Positions 22,460 to 36,631 of a stretch of DNA of 64,000 nt are shown one piece after another. A program made the translations under genes and the position numbers. The stretch is from Pythium myriotylum (taxonomy: Eukaryota; Oomycota; Peronosporomycetes; Pythiales; Pythiaceae). Under the pieces are notes generated by a model. It did not search any database. It was not told where the DNA came from and saw nothing but the letters and a program-made list of their open reading frames with translations. The stretch lies in assembly GCA_023091665.1 (NCBI GenBank), contig JALJCQ010000014.1, positions 1,612,001 to 1,676,000 of the forward strand. The letters run 5' to 3'. Positions within the stretch are counted from its first letter, which is position 1. Each line of letters begins with the position of its first letter.

Positions 22460-23678
22460 GTCGAAACCAGACTCCTACGCTCACTCAACAAACCCCGCTT
22501 TGACAATACACTTGGACAACTTTCACATTACACCAACAACAACACAATACACACATCATCGCCTCCACGCGAACAACTAACCAACAAACCGCCACAACCA
22601 GATACACACACGCCACCACACGCCGCACCGGCGCACACGGATCCCAACAACCCAACACAACGCTCCCCACACTACACCCCCACCGCATGCCATTGCTTTA
22701 CCCTCTACGCACACATTACCCAGACCCCAGACCCCAGACCCCAGATCCATCTGACCATCCATCCCTACGTGGTGATACACAGCTCCTTCCGAATGCGTGT
22801 GACCCCGCACTGCTGTCAAACACCCGACCCAAATGCCATCCATCCATCCGACGCCGTCCACGACTCGATTGGCCTATACGTCTGCCTACCGATCATGCTT
22901 GTCAGCCCGTTATCTCGTCGTACTATCATTCTCTCACGCATGATGAGTGCTATCCTCACATCAACGAAACCAAAAGCCAAACTGAACTCGGAACCGCGAC
23001 CGCGACCGCGACCGCGACCGCGACCGCGACCGAAACCGATACCGAAACCGCGACCGAAACCGAAACGAGCATCCCGCTTGCCTTCCGGTTGATGCCACCC
23101 CACACAGGTGGGCTGATCCGTCCTTCATCCTTCGCCTCGTGTCGTCTGTGCGAGCTGAGCGAAGGTGTCTATTGTCCACACAGGATCTCGACTCAACTGC
23201 GCGTATGTGTTGGCACGACAGACTCGAACGACTACACCAACCTGAACGTGGTCGATGGACTCGTAGTTGGGACCCACCCACTCACCCACCCACGCTGGGT
23301 CCGCGGTGAGGGGCTAGAACCAACGAGTGCGAGTGGATTGAAGCCACATGCGTGGGAACAAGTGCGGGGGTTGGTGCCGACTCCTGGTTCACCTTGTCAG
23401 CTGAACGCACACGCTGGTTAGATGGTGACATGCTCATCAAATGGAGCCAACATGCGGGCAGCGGTGGAGTGTGGAAAGAAAGACAAGCAAGCACGACGAA
23501 GAGCGAGCATTGTCGAGGATAGGATGAGGGTGACGGGAAGGAGGTGATAGATAATGTGCTGGTGTGTGTGTTTGTGTTTGATTGTGTGGTGGTTAGTTGT
23601 GTTGTTTTATTGTTTTGGTTGTTGTAGTATGCGGTGTGTTTGTGTATGTGAGTGGAGTCGGGCGTGGATCAAAAAGAA

Positions 23679-23749
23679 GCGCGAGACCGGGTTCGAACCA
23701 GTGACCCTTCGAGCTGCAATCGAAAGCTCTACCACTGAGCTACCCGCGC
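23679..23749 (-). tRNA. tRNA-Cys (GCA), middle block copy 3
   Basis: Same 71-nt sequence as the copy at 906-976. Confidence 0.96.
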
Positions 23750-24968
23750 GTCGAAACCAGACTCCTACGCTCACTCAACAAACCCCGCTTTGACAATACA
23801 CTTGGACAACTTTCACATTACACCAACAACAACACAATACACACATCATCGCCTCCACGCGAACAACTAACCAACAAACCGCCACAACCAGATACACACA
23901 CGCCACCACACGCCGCACCGGCGCACACGGATCCCAACAACCCAACACAACGCTCCCCACACTACACCCCCACCGCATGCCATTGCTTTACCCTCTACGC
24001 ACACATTACCCAGACCCCAGACCCCAGACCCCAGATCCATCTGACCATCCATCCCTACGTGGTGATACACAGCTCCTTCCGAATGCGTGTGACCCCGCAC
24101 TGCTGTCAAACACCCGACCCAAATGCCATCCATCCATCCGACGCCGTCCACGACTCGATTGGCCTATACGTCTGCCTACCGATCATGCTTGTCAGCCCGT
24201 TATCTCGTCGTACTATCATTCTCTCACGCATGATGAGTGCTATCCTCACATCAACGAAACCAAAAGCCAAACTGAACTCGGAACCGCGACCGCGACCGCG
24301 ACCGCGACCGCGACCGCGACCGAAACCGATACCGAAACCGCGACCGAAACCGAAACGAGCATCCCGCTTGCCTTCCGGTTGATGCCACCCCACACAGGTG
24401 GGCTGATCCGTCCTTCATCCTTCGCCTCGTGTCGTCTGTGCGAGCTGAGCGAAGGTGTCTATTGTCCACACAGGATCTCGACTCAACTGCGCGTATGTGT
24501 TGGCACGACAGACTCGAACGACTACACCAACCTGAACGTGGTCGATGGACTCGTAGTTGGGACCCACCCACTCACCCACCCACGCTGGGTCCGCGGTGAG
24601 GGGCTAGAACCAACGAGTGCGAGGGGATTGAAGCCGCATGCGTGGGAACAAGTGCGGGGGTTGGTGCCGACTCCTGGTTCACCTTGTCAGCTGAACGCAC
24701 ACGCTGGTTAGATGGTGACATGCTCATCAAATGGAGCCAACATGCGGGCAGCGGTGGAGTGTGGAAAGAAAGACAAGCAAGCACGACGAAGAGCGAGCAT
24801 TGTCGAGGATAGGATGAGGGTGACGGGAAGGAGGTGATAGATAATGTGCTGGTGTGTGTGTTTGTGTTTGATTGTGTGGTGATTAGTTGTGTTGTTTTAT
24901 TGTTTTGGTTGTTGTAGTATGCGGTGTGTTTGTGTATGTGAGTGGAGTCGGGCGTGGATCAAAAAGAA

Positions 24969-25039
24969 GCGCGAGACCGGGTTCGAACCAGTGACCCTTC
25001 GAGCTGCAATCGAAAGCTCTACCACTGAGCTACCCGCGC
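24969..25039 (-). tRNA. tRNA-Cys (GCA), middle block copy 4
   Basis: Same 71-nt sequence as the copy at 906-976. Confidence 0.96.
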
Positions 25040-26264
25040 GTCGAAACCAGACTCCTACGCTCACTCAACAAACCCCGCTTTGACAATACACTTGGACAAC
25101 TTTCACATTACACCAACAACAACACAATACACACATCATCGCCTCCACGCGAACAACTAACCAACAAACCGCCACAACCAGATACACACACGCCACCACA
25201 CGCCGCACCGGCGCACATGGATCCCAACAACCCAACACAACGCTCCCCACACTACACCCCCACCGCATGCCATTGCTTTACCCTCTACGCACACATTACC
25301 CAGACCCCAGACCCCAGACCCCAGATCCATCTGACCATCCATCCCTACGTGGTGATACACAGCTCCTTCCGAATGCGTGTGACCCCGCACTGCTGTCAAA
25401 CACCCGACCCAAATGCCATCCATCCATCCGACGCCGTCCACGACTCGATTGGCCTATACGTCTGCCTACCGATCATGCTTGTCAGCCCGTTATCTCGTCG
25501 TACTATCATTCTCTCACGCATGATGAGTGCTATCCTCACATCAACGAAACCAAAAGCCAAACTGAACTCGGAACCGCGACCGCGACCGCGACCGCGACCG
25601 CGACCGCGACCGCGACCGAAACCGATACCGAAACCGCGACCGAAACCGAAACGAGCATCCCGCTTGCCTTCCGGTTGATGCCACCCCACACAGGTGGGCT
25701 GATCCGTCCTTCATCCTTCGCCTCGTGTCGTCTGTGCGAGCTGAGCGAAGGTGTCTATTGTCCACACAGGATCTCGACTCAACTGCGCGTATGTGTTGGC
25801 ACGACAGACTCGAACGACTACACCAACCTGAACGTGGTCGATGGACTCGTAGTTGGGACCCACCCACTCACCCACCCACGCTGGGTCCGCGGTGAGGGGC
25901 TAGAACCAACGAGTGCGAGGGGATTGAAGCCGCATGCGTGGGAACAAGTGCGGGGGTTGGTGCCGACTCCTGGTTCACCTTGTCAGCTGAACGCACACGC
26001 TGGTTAGATGGTGACATGCTCGTCAAATGGAGCCAACATGCGGGCAGCGGTGGAGTGTGGAAAGAAAGACAAGCAAGCACGACGAAGAGCGAGCATTGTC
26101 GAGGATAGGATGAGGGTGACGGGAAGGAGGTGATAGATAATGTGCTGGTGTGTGTGTTTGTGTTTGATTGTGTGGTGGTTAGTTGTGTTGTTTTATTGTT
26201 TTGGTTGTTGCAGTATGCGGTGTGTTTGTGTATGTGAGTGGAGTCGGGCGTGGATCAAAAAGAA

Positions 26265-26336
26265 GCGCGAGACCGGGTTCGAACCAGTGACCCTTCGAGC
26301 TGCAATACAGACGCCTTGAAACTGAGCTACCCGCGC
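26265..26336 (-). pseudogene. tRNA-Cys pseudogene with element 3'-end scar
   Basis: The 3' half (T arm, variable loop, anticodon loop GCA) and the first 16 nt are normal. The middle, which should complete the D arm and half of the anticodon stem, is replaced by TACAGACGCCTTGAA. That is exactly the 3' terminus of the two retrotransposons. The D stem and anticodon stem cannot form and the A box is broken, so no functional tRNA is expected. The junction sits at a shared AAT, consistent with deletion between a tRNA copy and an element 3' end. Confidence 0.93.
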
Positions 26337-27562
26337 GTCGAAACCAGACTCCTACGCTCACTCAACAAACCCCGCTTTGACAATACACTTGGACAACTTT
26401 CACATTACACCAACAACAACACAATACACACATCATCGCCTCCACGCGAACAACTAACCAACAAACCGCCACAACCAGATACACACACGCCACCACACGC
26501 CGCACCGGCGCACACGGATCCCAACAACCCAACACAACGCTCCCCACACTACACCCCCACCGCATGCCATTGCTTTACCCTCTACGCACACATTACCCAG
26601 ACCCCAGACCCCAGACCCCAGACCCCAGATCCATCTGACCATCCATCCCTACGTGGTGATACACAGCTCCTTCCGAATGCGTGTGACCCCGCACTGCTGT
26701 CAAACACCCGACCCAAATGCCATCCATCCATCCGACGCCGTCCACGACTCGATTGGCCTATACGTCTGCCTACCGATCATGCTTGTCAGCCCGTTATCTC
26801 GTCGTACTATCATTCTCTCACGCATGATGAGTGCTATCCTCACATCAACGAAACCAAAAGCCAAACTGAACTCGGAACCGCGACCGCGACCGCGACCGCG
26901 ACCGCGACCGCGACCGAAACCGATACCGAAACCGCGACCGAAACCGAAACGAGCATCCCGCTTGCCTTCCGGTTGATGCCACCCCACACAGGTGGGCTGA
27001 TCCGTCCTTCATCCTTCGCCTCGTGTCGTCTGTGCGAGCTGAGCGAAGGTGTCTATTGTCCACACAGGATCTCGACTCAACTGCGCGTATGTGTTGGCAC
27101 GACAGACTCGAACGACTACACCAACCTGAACGTGGTCGATGGACTCGTAGTTGGGACCCACCCACTCACCCACCCACGCTGGGTCCGCGGTGAGGGGCTA
27201 GAACCAACGAGTGCGAGGGGATTGAAGCCGCATGCGTGGGAACAAGTGCGGGGGTTGGTGCCGACTCCTGGTTCACCTTGTCAGCTGAACGCACACGCTG
27301 GTTAGATGGTGACATGCTCGTCAAATGGAGCCAACATGCGGGCAGCGGTGGAGTGTGGAAAGAAAGACAAGCAAGCACGACGAAGAGCGAGCATTGTCGA
27401 GGATAGGATGAGGGTGACGGGAAGGAGGTGATAGATAATGTGCTGGTGTGTGTGTTTGTGTTTGATTGTGTGGTGGTTAGTTGTGTTGTTTTATTGTTTT
27501 GGTTGTTGTAGTATGCGGTGTGTTTGTGTATGTGAGTGGAGTCGGGCGTGGATCAAAAAGAA

Positions 27563-27630
27563 GCGCGAGACCGGGTTCGAACCAGTGACCCTTCGAGCTG
27601 CAATCGAAAGCTCTACTGAGCTACCCGCGC
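27563..27630 (-). pseudogene. tRNA-Cys with 3-nt D-loop deletion
   Basis: 68 nt instead of 71. Three bases are missing so the D arm reads GCTCAGTAGAGC, removing the conserved GG of the D loop that docks with the T loop and shortening the A box. Everything else is intact. Probably non-functional or poorly transcribed, but a weak tRNA cannot be excluded. Confidence 0.8.
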
Positions 27631-28855
27631 GTCGAAACCAGACTCCTACGCTCACTCAACAAACCCCGCTTTGACAATACACTTGGACAACTTTCACATT
27701 ACACCAACAACAACACAATACACACATCATCGCCTCCACGCGAACAACTAACCAACAAACCGCCACAACCAGATACACACACGCCACCACACGCCGCACC
27801 GGCGCACACGGATCCCAACAACCCAACACAACGCTCCCCACACTACACCCCCACCGCATGCCATTGCTTTACCCTCTACGCACACATTACCCAGACCCCA
27901 GACCCCAGACCCCAGATCCATCTGACCATCCATCCCTACGTGGTGATACACAGCTCCTTCCGAATGCGTGTGACCCCGCACTGCTGTCAAACACCCGACC
28001 CAAATGCCATCCATCCATCCGACGCCGTCCACGACTCGATTGGCCTATACGTCTGCCTACCGATCATGCTTGTCAGCCCGTTATCTCGTCGTACTATCAT
28101 TCTCTCACGCATGATGAGTGCTATCCTCACATCAACGAAACCAAAAGCCAAACTGAACTCGGAACCGCGACCGCGACCGCGACCGCGACCGCGACCGCGA
28201 CCGCGACCGAAACCGATACCGAAACCGCGACCGAAACCGAAACGAGCATCCCGCTTGCCTTCCGGTTGATGCCACCCCACACAGGTGGGCTGATCCGTCC
28301 TTCATCCTTCGCCTCGTGTCGTCTGTGCGAGCTGAGCGAAGGTGTCTATTGTCCACACAGGATCTCGACTCAACTGCGCGTATGTGTTGGCACGACAGAC
28401 TCGAACGACTACACCAACCTGAACGTGGTCGATGGACTCGTAGTTGGGACCCACCCACTCACCCACCCACGCTGGGTCCGCGGTGAGGGGCTAGAACCAA
28501 CGAGTGCGAGGGGATTGAAGCCGCATGCGTGGGAACAAGTGCGGGGGTTGGTGCCGACTCCTGGTTCACCTTGTCAGCTGAACGCACACGCTGGTTAGAT
28601 GGTGACATGCTCGTCAAATGGAGCCAACATGCGGGCAGCGGTGGAGTGTGGAAAGAAAGACAAGCAAGCACGACGAAGAGCGAGCATTGTCGAGGATAGG
28701 ATGAGGGTGACGGGAAGGAGGTGATAGATAATGTGCTGGTGTGTGTGTTTGTGTTTGATTGTGTGGTGGTTAGTTGTGTTGTTTTATTGTTTTGGTTGTT
28801 GTAGTATGCGGTGTGTTTGTGTATGTGAGTGGAGTCGGGCGTGGATCAAAAAGAA

Positions 28856-28926
28856 GCGCGAGACCGGGTTCGAACCAGTGACCCTTCGAGCTGCAATCGA
28901 AAGCTCTACCACTGAGCTACCCGCGC
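28856..28926 (-). tRNA. tRNA-Cys (GCA), middle block copy 7
   Basis: Same 71-nt sequence as the copy at 906-976. Confidence 0.96.
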
Positions 28927-30151
28927 GTCGAAACCAGACTCCTACGCTCACTCAACAAACCCCGCTTTGACAATACACTTGGACAACTTTCACATTACAC
29001 CAACAACAACACAATACACACATCATCGCCTCCACGCGAACAACTAACCAACAAACCGCCACAACCAGATACACACACGCCACCACACGCCGCACCGGCG
29101 CACACGGATCCCAACAACCCAACACAACGCTCCCCACACTACACCCCCACCGCATGCCATTGCTTTACCCTCTACGCACACATTACCCAGACCCCAGACC
29201 CCAGACCCCAGATCCATCTGACCATCCATCCCTACGTGGTGATACACAGCTCCTTCCGAATGCGTGTGACCCCGCACTGCTGTCAAACACCCGACCCAAA
29301 TGCCATCCATCCATCCGACGCCGTCCACGACTCGATTGGCCTATACGTCTGCCTACCGATCATGCTTGTCAGCCCGTTATCTCGTCGTACTATCATTCTC
29401 TCACGCATGATGAGTGCTATCCTCACATCAACGAAACCAAAAGCCAAACTGAACTCGGAACCGCGACCGCGACCGCGACCGCGACCGCGACCGCGACCGC
29501 GACCGAAACCGATACCGAAACCGCGACCGAAACCGAAACGAGCATCCCGCTTGCCTTCCGGTTGATGCCACCCCACACAGGTGGGCTGATCCGTCCTTCA
29601 TCCTTCGCCTCGTGTCGTCTGTGCGAGCTGAGCGAAGGTGTCTATTGTCCACACAGGATCTCGACTCAACTGCGCGTATGTGTTGGCACGACAGACTCGA
29701 ACGACTACACCAACCTGAACGTGGTCGATGGACTCGTAGTTGGGACCCACCCACTCACCCACCCACGCTGGGTCCGCGGTGAGGGGCTAGAACCAACGAG
29801 TGCGAGTGGATTGAAGCCACATGCGTGGGAACAAGTGCGGGGGTTGGTGCCGACTCCTGGTTCACCTTGTCAGCTGAACGCACACGCTGGTTAGATGGTG
29901 ACATGCTCGTCAAATGGAGCCAACATGCGGGCAGCGGTGGAGTGTGGAAAGAAAGACAAGCAAGCACGACGAAGAGCGAGCATTGTCGAGGATAGGATGA
30001 GGGTGACGGGAAGGAGGTGATAGATAATGTGCTGGTGTGTGTGTTTGTGTTTGATTGTGTGGTGGTTAGTTGTGTTGTTTTATTGTTTTGATTGTTGTAG
30101 TATGCGGTGTGTTTGTGTATGTGAGTGGAGTCGGGCGTGGATCAAAAAGAA

Positions 30152-30222
30152 GCGCGAGACCGGGTTCGAACCAGTGACCCTTCGAGCTGCAATCGAAAGC
30201 TCTACCACTGAGCTACCCGCGC
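30152..30222 (-). tRNA. tRNA-Cys (GCA), middle block copy 8
   Basis: Same 71-nt sequence as the copy at 906-976. Confidence 0.96.
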
Positions 30223-31436
30223 GTCGAAACCAGACTCCTACGCTCACTCAACAAACCCCGCTTTGACAATACACTTGGACAACTTTCACATTACACCAAC
30301 AACAACACAATACACACATCATCGCCTCCACGCGAACAACTAACCAACAAACCGCCACAACCAGATACACACACGCCACCACACGCCGCACCGGCGCACA
30401 CGGATCCCAACAACCCAACACAACGCTCCCCACACTACACCCCCACCGCATGCCATTGCTTCACCCTCTACGCACACATTACCCAGACCCCAGACCCCAG
30501 ACCCCAGACCCCAGATCCATCTGACCATCCATCCCTACGTGGTGATACACAGCTCCTTCCGAATGCGTGTGACCCCGCACTGCTGTCAAACACCCGACCC
30601 AAATGCCATCCATCCATCCGACGCCGTCCACGACTCGATTGGCCTATACGTCTGCCTACCGATCATGCTTGTCAGCCCGTTATCTCGTCGTACTATCATT
30701 CTCTCACGCATGATGAGTGCTATCCTCACATCAACGAAACCAAAAGCCAAACTGAACTCGGAACCGCGACCGCGACCGCGACCGCGACCGAAACCGATAC
30801 CGAAACCGCGACCGAAACCGAAACGAGCATCCCGCTTGCCTTCCGGTTGATGCCACCCCACACAGGTGGGCTGATCCGTCCTTCATCCTTCGCCTCGTGT
30901 CGTCTGTGCGAGCTGAGCGAAGGTGTCTATTGTCCACACAGGATCTCGACTCAACTGCGCGTATGTGTTGGCACGACAGACTCGAACGACTACACCAACC
31001 TGAACGTGGTCGATGGACTCGTAGTTGGGACCCACCCACTCACCCACCCACGCTGGGTCCGCGGTGAGGGGCTAGAACCAACGAGTGCGAGGGGATTGAA
31101 GCCGCATGCGTGGGAACAAGTGCGGGGGTTGGTGCCGACTCCTGGTTCACCTTGTCAGCTGAGCGCACACGCTGGTTAGATGGTGACATGCTCGTCAAAT
31201 GGAGCCAACATGCGGGCAGCGGTGGAGTGTGGAAAGAAAGACAAGCAAGCACGACGAAGAGCGAGCATTGTCGAGGATAGGATGAGGGTGACGGGAAGGA
31301 GGTGATAGATAATGTGCTGGTGTGTGTGTTTGTGTTTGATTGTGTGGTGGTTAGTTGTGTTGTTTTATTGTTTTGATTGTTGTAGTATGCGGTGTGTTTG
31401 TGTATGTGAGTGGAGTCGGGCGTGGATCAAAAAGAA

Positions 31437-31507
31437 GCGCGAGACCGGGTTCGAACCAGTGACCCTTCGAGCTGCAATCGAAAGCTCTACCACTGAGCTA
31501 CCCGCGC
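31437..31507 (-). tRNA. tRNA-Cys (GCA), middle block copy 9
   Basis: Same 71-nt sequence as the copy at 906-976. Confidence 0.96.
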
Positions 31508-32714
31508 GTCGAAACCAGACTCCTACGCTCACTCAACAAACCCCGCTTTGACAATACACTTGGACAACTTTCACATTACACCAACAACAACACAATACAC
31601 ACATCATCGCCTCCACGCGAACAACTAACCAACAAACCGCCACAACCAGATACACACACGCCACCACACGCCGCACCGGCGCACACGGATCCCAACAACC
31701 CAACACAACGCTCCCCACACTACACCCCCACCGCATGCCATTGCTTTACCCTCTACGCACACATTACCCAGACCCCAGACCCCAGACCCCAGATCCATCT
31801 GACCATCCATCCCTACGTGGTGATACACAGCTCCTTCCGAATGCGTGTGACCCCGCACTGCTGTCAAACACCCGACCCAAATGCCATCCATCCATCCGAC
31901 GCCGTCCACGACTCGATTGGCCTATACGTCTGCCTACCGATCATGCTTGTCAGCCCGTTATCTCGTCGTACTATCATTCTCTCACGCATGATGAGTGCTA
32001 TCCTCACATCAACGAAACCAAAAGCCAAACTGAACTCGGAACCGCGACCGCGACCGCGACCGCGACCGAAACCGATACCGAAACCGCGACCGAAACCGAA
32101 ACGAGCATCCCGCTTGCCTTCCGGTTGATGCCACCCCACACAGGTGGGCTGATCCGTCCTTCATCCTTCGCCTCGTGTCGTCTGTGCGAGCTGAGCGAAG
32201 GTGTCTATTGTCCACACAGGATCTCGACTCAACTGCGCGTATGTGTTGGCACGACAGACTCGAACGACTACACCAACCTGAACGTGGTCGATGGACTCGT
32301 AGTTGGGACCCACCCACTCACCCACCCACGCTGGGTCCGCGGTGAGGGGCTAGAACCAACGAGTGCGAGTGGATTGAAGCCACATGCGTGGGAACAAGTG
32401 CGGGGGTTGGTGCCGACTCCTGGTTCACCTTGTCAGCTGAACGCACACGCTGGTTAGATGGTGACATGCTCATCAAATGGAGCCAACATGCGGGCAGCGG
32501 TGGAGTGTGGAAAGAAAGACAAGCAAGCACGACGAAGAGCGAGCATTGTCGAGGATAGGATGAGGGTGACGGGAAGGAGGTGATAGATAATGTGCTGGTG
32601 TGTGTGTTTGTGTTTGATTGTGTGGTGGTTAGTTGTGTTGTTTTATTGTTTTGGTTGTTGTAGTATGCGGTGTGTTTGTGTATGTGAGTGGAGTCGGGCG
32701 TGGATCAAAAAGAA

Positions 32715-32785
32715 GCGCGAGACCGGGTTCGAACCAGTGAACCTTCGAGCTGCAATCGAAAGCTCTACCACTGAGCTACCCGCGC
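32715..32785 (-). tRNA. tRNA-Cys (GCA), variable-loop variant
   Basis: 71 nt, identical to the reference except that the variable loop reads GGTTC instead of GGGTC (position 46, G to U). Stems are unaffected. Position 46 normally takes part in a tertiary contact with the D stem, so stability could be slightly lower. Confidence 0.93.
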
Positions 32786-34004
32786 GTCGAAACCAGACTC
32801 CTACGCTCACTCAACAAACCCCGCTTTGACAATACACTTGGACAACTTTCACATTACACCAACAACAACACAATACACACATCATCGCCTCCACGCGAAC
32901 AACTAACCAACAAACCGCCACAACCAGATACACACACGCCACCACACGCCGCACCGGCGCACACGGATCCCAACAACCCAACACAACGCTCCCCACACTA
33001 CACCCCCACCGCATGCCATTGCTTCACCCTCTACGCACACATTACCCAGACCCCAGACCCCAGACCCCAGATCCATCTGACCATCCATCCCTACGTGGTG
33101 ATACACAGCTCCTTCCGAATGCGTGTGACCCCGCACTGCTGTCAAACACCCGACCCAAATGCCATCCATCCATCCGACGCCGTCCACGACTCGATTGGCC
33201 TATACGTCTGCCTACCGATCATGCTTGTCAGCCCGTTATCTCGTCGTACTATCATTCTCTCACGCATGATGAGTGCTATCCTCACATCAACGAAACCAAA
33301 AGCCAAACTGAACTCGGAACCGCGACCGCGACCGCGACCGCGACCGCGACCGCGACCGAAACCGATACCGAAACCGCGACCGAAACCGAAACGAGCATCC
33401 CGCTTGCCTTCCGGTTGATGCCACCCCACACAGGTGGGCTGATCCGTCCTTCATCCTTCGCCTCGTGTCGTCTGTGCGAGCTGAGCGAAGGTGTCTATTG
33501 TCCACACAGGATCTCGACTCAACTGCGCGTATGTGTTGGCACGACAGACTCGAACGACTACACCAACCTGAACGTGGTCGATGGACTCGTAGTTGGGACC
33601 CACCCACTCACCCACCCACGCTGGGTCCGCGGTGAGGGGCTAGAACCAACGAGTGCGAGTGGATTGAAGCCACATGCGTGGGAACAAGTGCGGGGGTTGG
33701 TGCCGACTCCTGGTTCACCTTGTCAGCTGAACGCACACGCTGGTTAGATGGTGACATGCTCATCAAATGGAGCCAACATGCGGGCAGCGGTGGAGTGTGG
33801 AAAGAAAGACAAGCAAGCACGACGAAGAGCGAGCATTGTCGAGGATAGGATGAGGGTGACGGGAAGGAGGTGATAGATAATGTGCTGGTGTGTGTGTTTG
33901 TGTTTGATTGTGTGGTGGTTAGTTGTGTTGTTTTATTGTTTTGGTTGTTGTAGTATGCGGTGTGTTTGTGTATGTGAGTGGAGTCGGGCGTGGATCAAAA
34001 AGAA

Positions 34005-34075
34005 GCGCGAGACCGGGTTCGAACCAGTGAACCTTCGAGCTGCAATCGAAAGCTCTACCACTGAGCTACCCGCGC
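34005..34075 (-). tRNA. tRNA-Cys (GCA), variable-loop variant
   Basis: Same G46U variable-loop variant as the copy at 32,715-32,785. Confidence 0.93.
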
Positions 34076-35282
34076 GTCGAAACCAGACTCCTACGCTCAC
34101 TCAACAAACCCCGCTTTGACAATACACTTGGACAACTTTCACATTACACCAACAACAACACAATACACACATCATCGCCTCCACGCGAACAACTAACCAA
34201 CAAACCGCCACAACCAGATACACACACGCCACCACACGCCGCACCGGCGCACACGGATCCCAACAACCCAACACAACGCTCCCCACACTACACCCCCACC
34301 GCATGCCATTGCTTTACCCTCTACGCACACATTACCCAGACCCCAGACCCCAGACCCCAGATCCATCTGACCATCCATCCCTACGTGGTGATACACAGCT
34401 CCTTCCGAATGCGTGTGACCCCGCACTGCTGTCAAACACCCGACCCAAATGCCATCCATCCATCCGACGCCGTCCACGACTCGATTGGCCTATACGTCTG
34501 CCTACCGATCATGCTTGTCAGCCCGTTATCTCGTCGTACTATCATTCTCTCACGCATGATGAGTGCTATCCTCACATCAACGAAACCAAAAGCCAAACTG
34601 AACTCGGAACCGCGACCGCGACCGCGACCGCGACCGAAACCGATACCGAAACCGCGACCGAAACCGAAACGAGCATCCCGCTTGCCTTCCGGTTGATGCC
34701 ACCCCACACAGGTGGGCTGATCCGTCCTTCATCCTTCGCCTCGTGTCGTCTGTGCGAGCTGAGCGAAGGTGTCTACTGTCCACACAGGATCTCGACTCAA
34801 CTGCGCGTATGTGTTGGCACGACAGACTCGAACGACTACACCAACCTGAACGTGGTCGATGGACTCGTAGTTGGGACCCACCCACTCACCCACCCACGCT
34901 GGGTCCGCGGTGAGGGGCTAGAACCAACGAGTGCGAGTGGATTGAAGCCGCATGCGTGGGAACAAGTGCGGGGGTTGGTGCCGACTCCTGGTTCACCTTG
35001 TCAGCTGAACGCACACGCTGGTTAGATGGTGACATGCTCGTCAAATGGAGCCAACATGCGGGCAGCGGTGGAGTGTGGAAAGAAAGACAAGCAAGCACGA
35101 CGAAGAGCGAGCATTGTCGAGGATAGGATGAGGGTGACGGGAAGGAGGTGATAGATAATGTGCTGGTGTGTGTGTTTGTGTTTGATTGTGTGGTGGTTAG
35201 TTGTGTTGTTTTATTGTTTTGGTTGTTGTAGTATGCGGTGTGTTTGTGTATGTGAGTGGAGTCGGGCGTGGATCAAAAAGAA

Positions 35283-35353
35283 GCGCGAGACCGGGTTCGA
35301 ACCAGTGAACCTTCGAGCTGCAATCGAAAGCTCTACCACTGAGCTACCCGCGC
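35283..35353 (-). tRNA. tRNA-Cys (GCA), variable-loop variant
   Basis: Same G46U variable-loop variant as the copy at 32,715-32,785. Confidence 0.93.
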
Positions 35354-36560
35354 GTCGAAACCAGACTCCTACGCTCACTCAACAAACCCCGCTTTGACAA
35401 TACACTTGGACAACTTTCACATTACACCAACAACAACACAATACACACATCATCGCCTCCACGCGAACAACTAACCAACAAACCGCCACAACCAGATACA
35501 CACACGCCACCACACGCCGCACCGGCGCACACGGATCCCAACAACCCAACACAACGCTCCCCACACTACACCCCCACCGCATGCCATTGCTTTACCCTCT
35601 ACGCACACATTACCCAGACCCCAGACCCCAGACCCCAGATCCATCTGACCATCCATCCCTACGTGGTGATACACAGCTCCTTCCGAATGCGTGTGACCCC
35701 GCACTGCTGTCAAACACCCGACCCAAATGCCATCCATCCATCCGACGCCGTCCACGACTCGATTGGCCTATACGTCTGCCTACCGATCATGCTTGTCAGC
35801 CCGTTATCTCGTCGTACTATCATTCTCTCACGCATGATGAGTGCTATCCTCACATCAACGAAACCAAAAGCCAAACTGAACTCGGAACCGCGACCGCGAC
35901 CGCGACCGCGACCGAAACCGATACCGAAACCGCGACCGAAACCGAAACGAGCATCCCGCTTGCCTTCCGGTTGATGCCACCCCACACAGGTGGGCTGATC
36001 CGTCCTTCATCCTTCGCCTCGTGTCGTCTGTGCGAGCTGAGCGAAGGTGTCTATTGTCCACACAGGATCTCGACTCAACTGCGCGTATGTGTTGGCACGA
36101 CAGACTCGAACGACTACACCAACCTGAACGTGGTCGATGGACTCGTAGTTGGGACCCACCCACTCACCCACCCACGCTGGGTCCGCGGTGAGGGGCTAGA
36201 ACCAACGAGTGCGAGTGGATTGAAGCCGCATGCGTGGGAACAAGTGCGGGGGTTGGTGCCGACTCCTGGTTCACCTTGTCAGCTGAACGCACACGCTGGT
36301 TAGATGGTGACATGCTCGTCAAATGGAGCCAACATGCGGGCAGCGGTGGAGTGTGGAAAGAAAGACAAGCAAGCACGACGAAGAGCGAGCATTGTCGAGG
36401 ATAGGATGAGGGTGACGGGAAGGAGGTGATAGATAATGTGCTGGTGTGTGTGTTTGTGTTTGATTGTGTGGTGGTTAGTTGTGTTGTTTTATTGTTTTGG
36501 TTGTTGTAGTATGCGGTGTGTTTGTGTATGTGAGTGGAGTCGGGCGTGGATCAAAAAGAA

Positions 36561-36631
36561 GCGCGAGACCGGGTTCGAACCAGTGAACCTTCGAGCTGCA
36601 ATCGAAAGCTCTACCACTGAGCTACCCGCGC
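36561..36631 (-). tRNA. tRNA-Cys (GCA), variable-loop variant
   Basis: Same G46U variable-loop variant as the copy at 32,715-32,785; last of four adjacent units with it. Confidence 0.93.
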
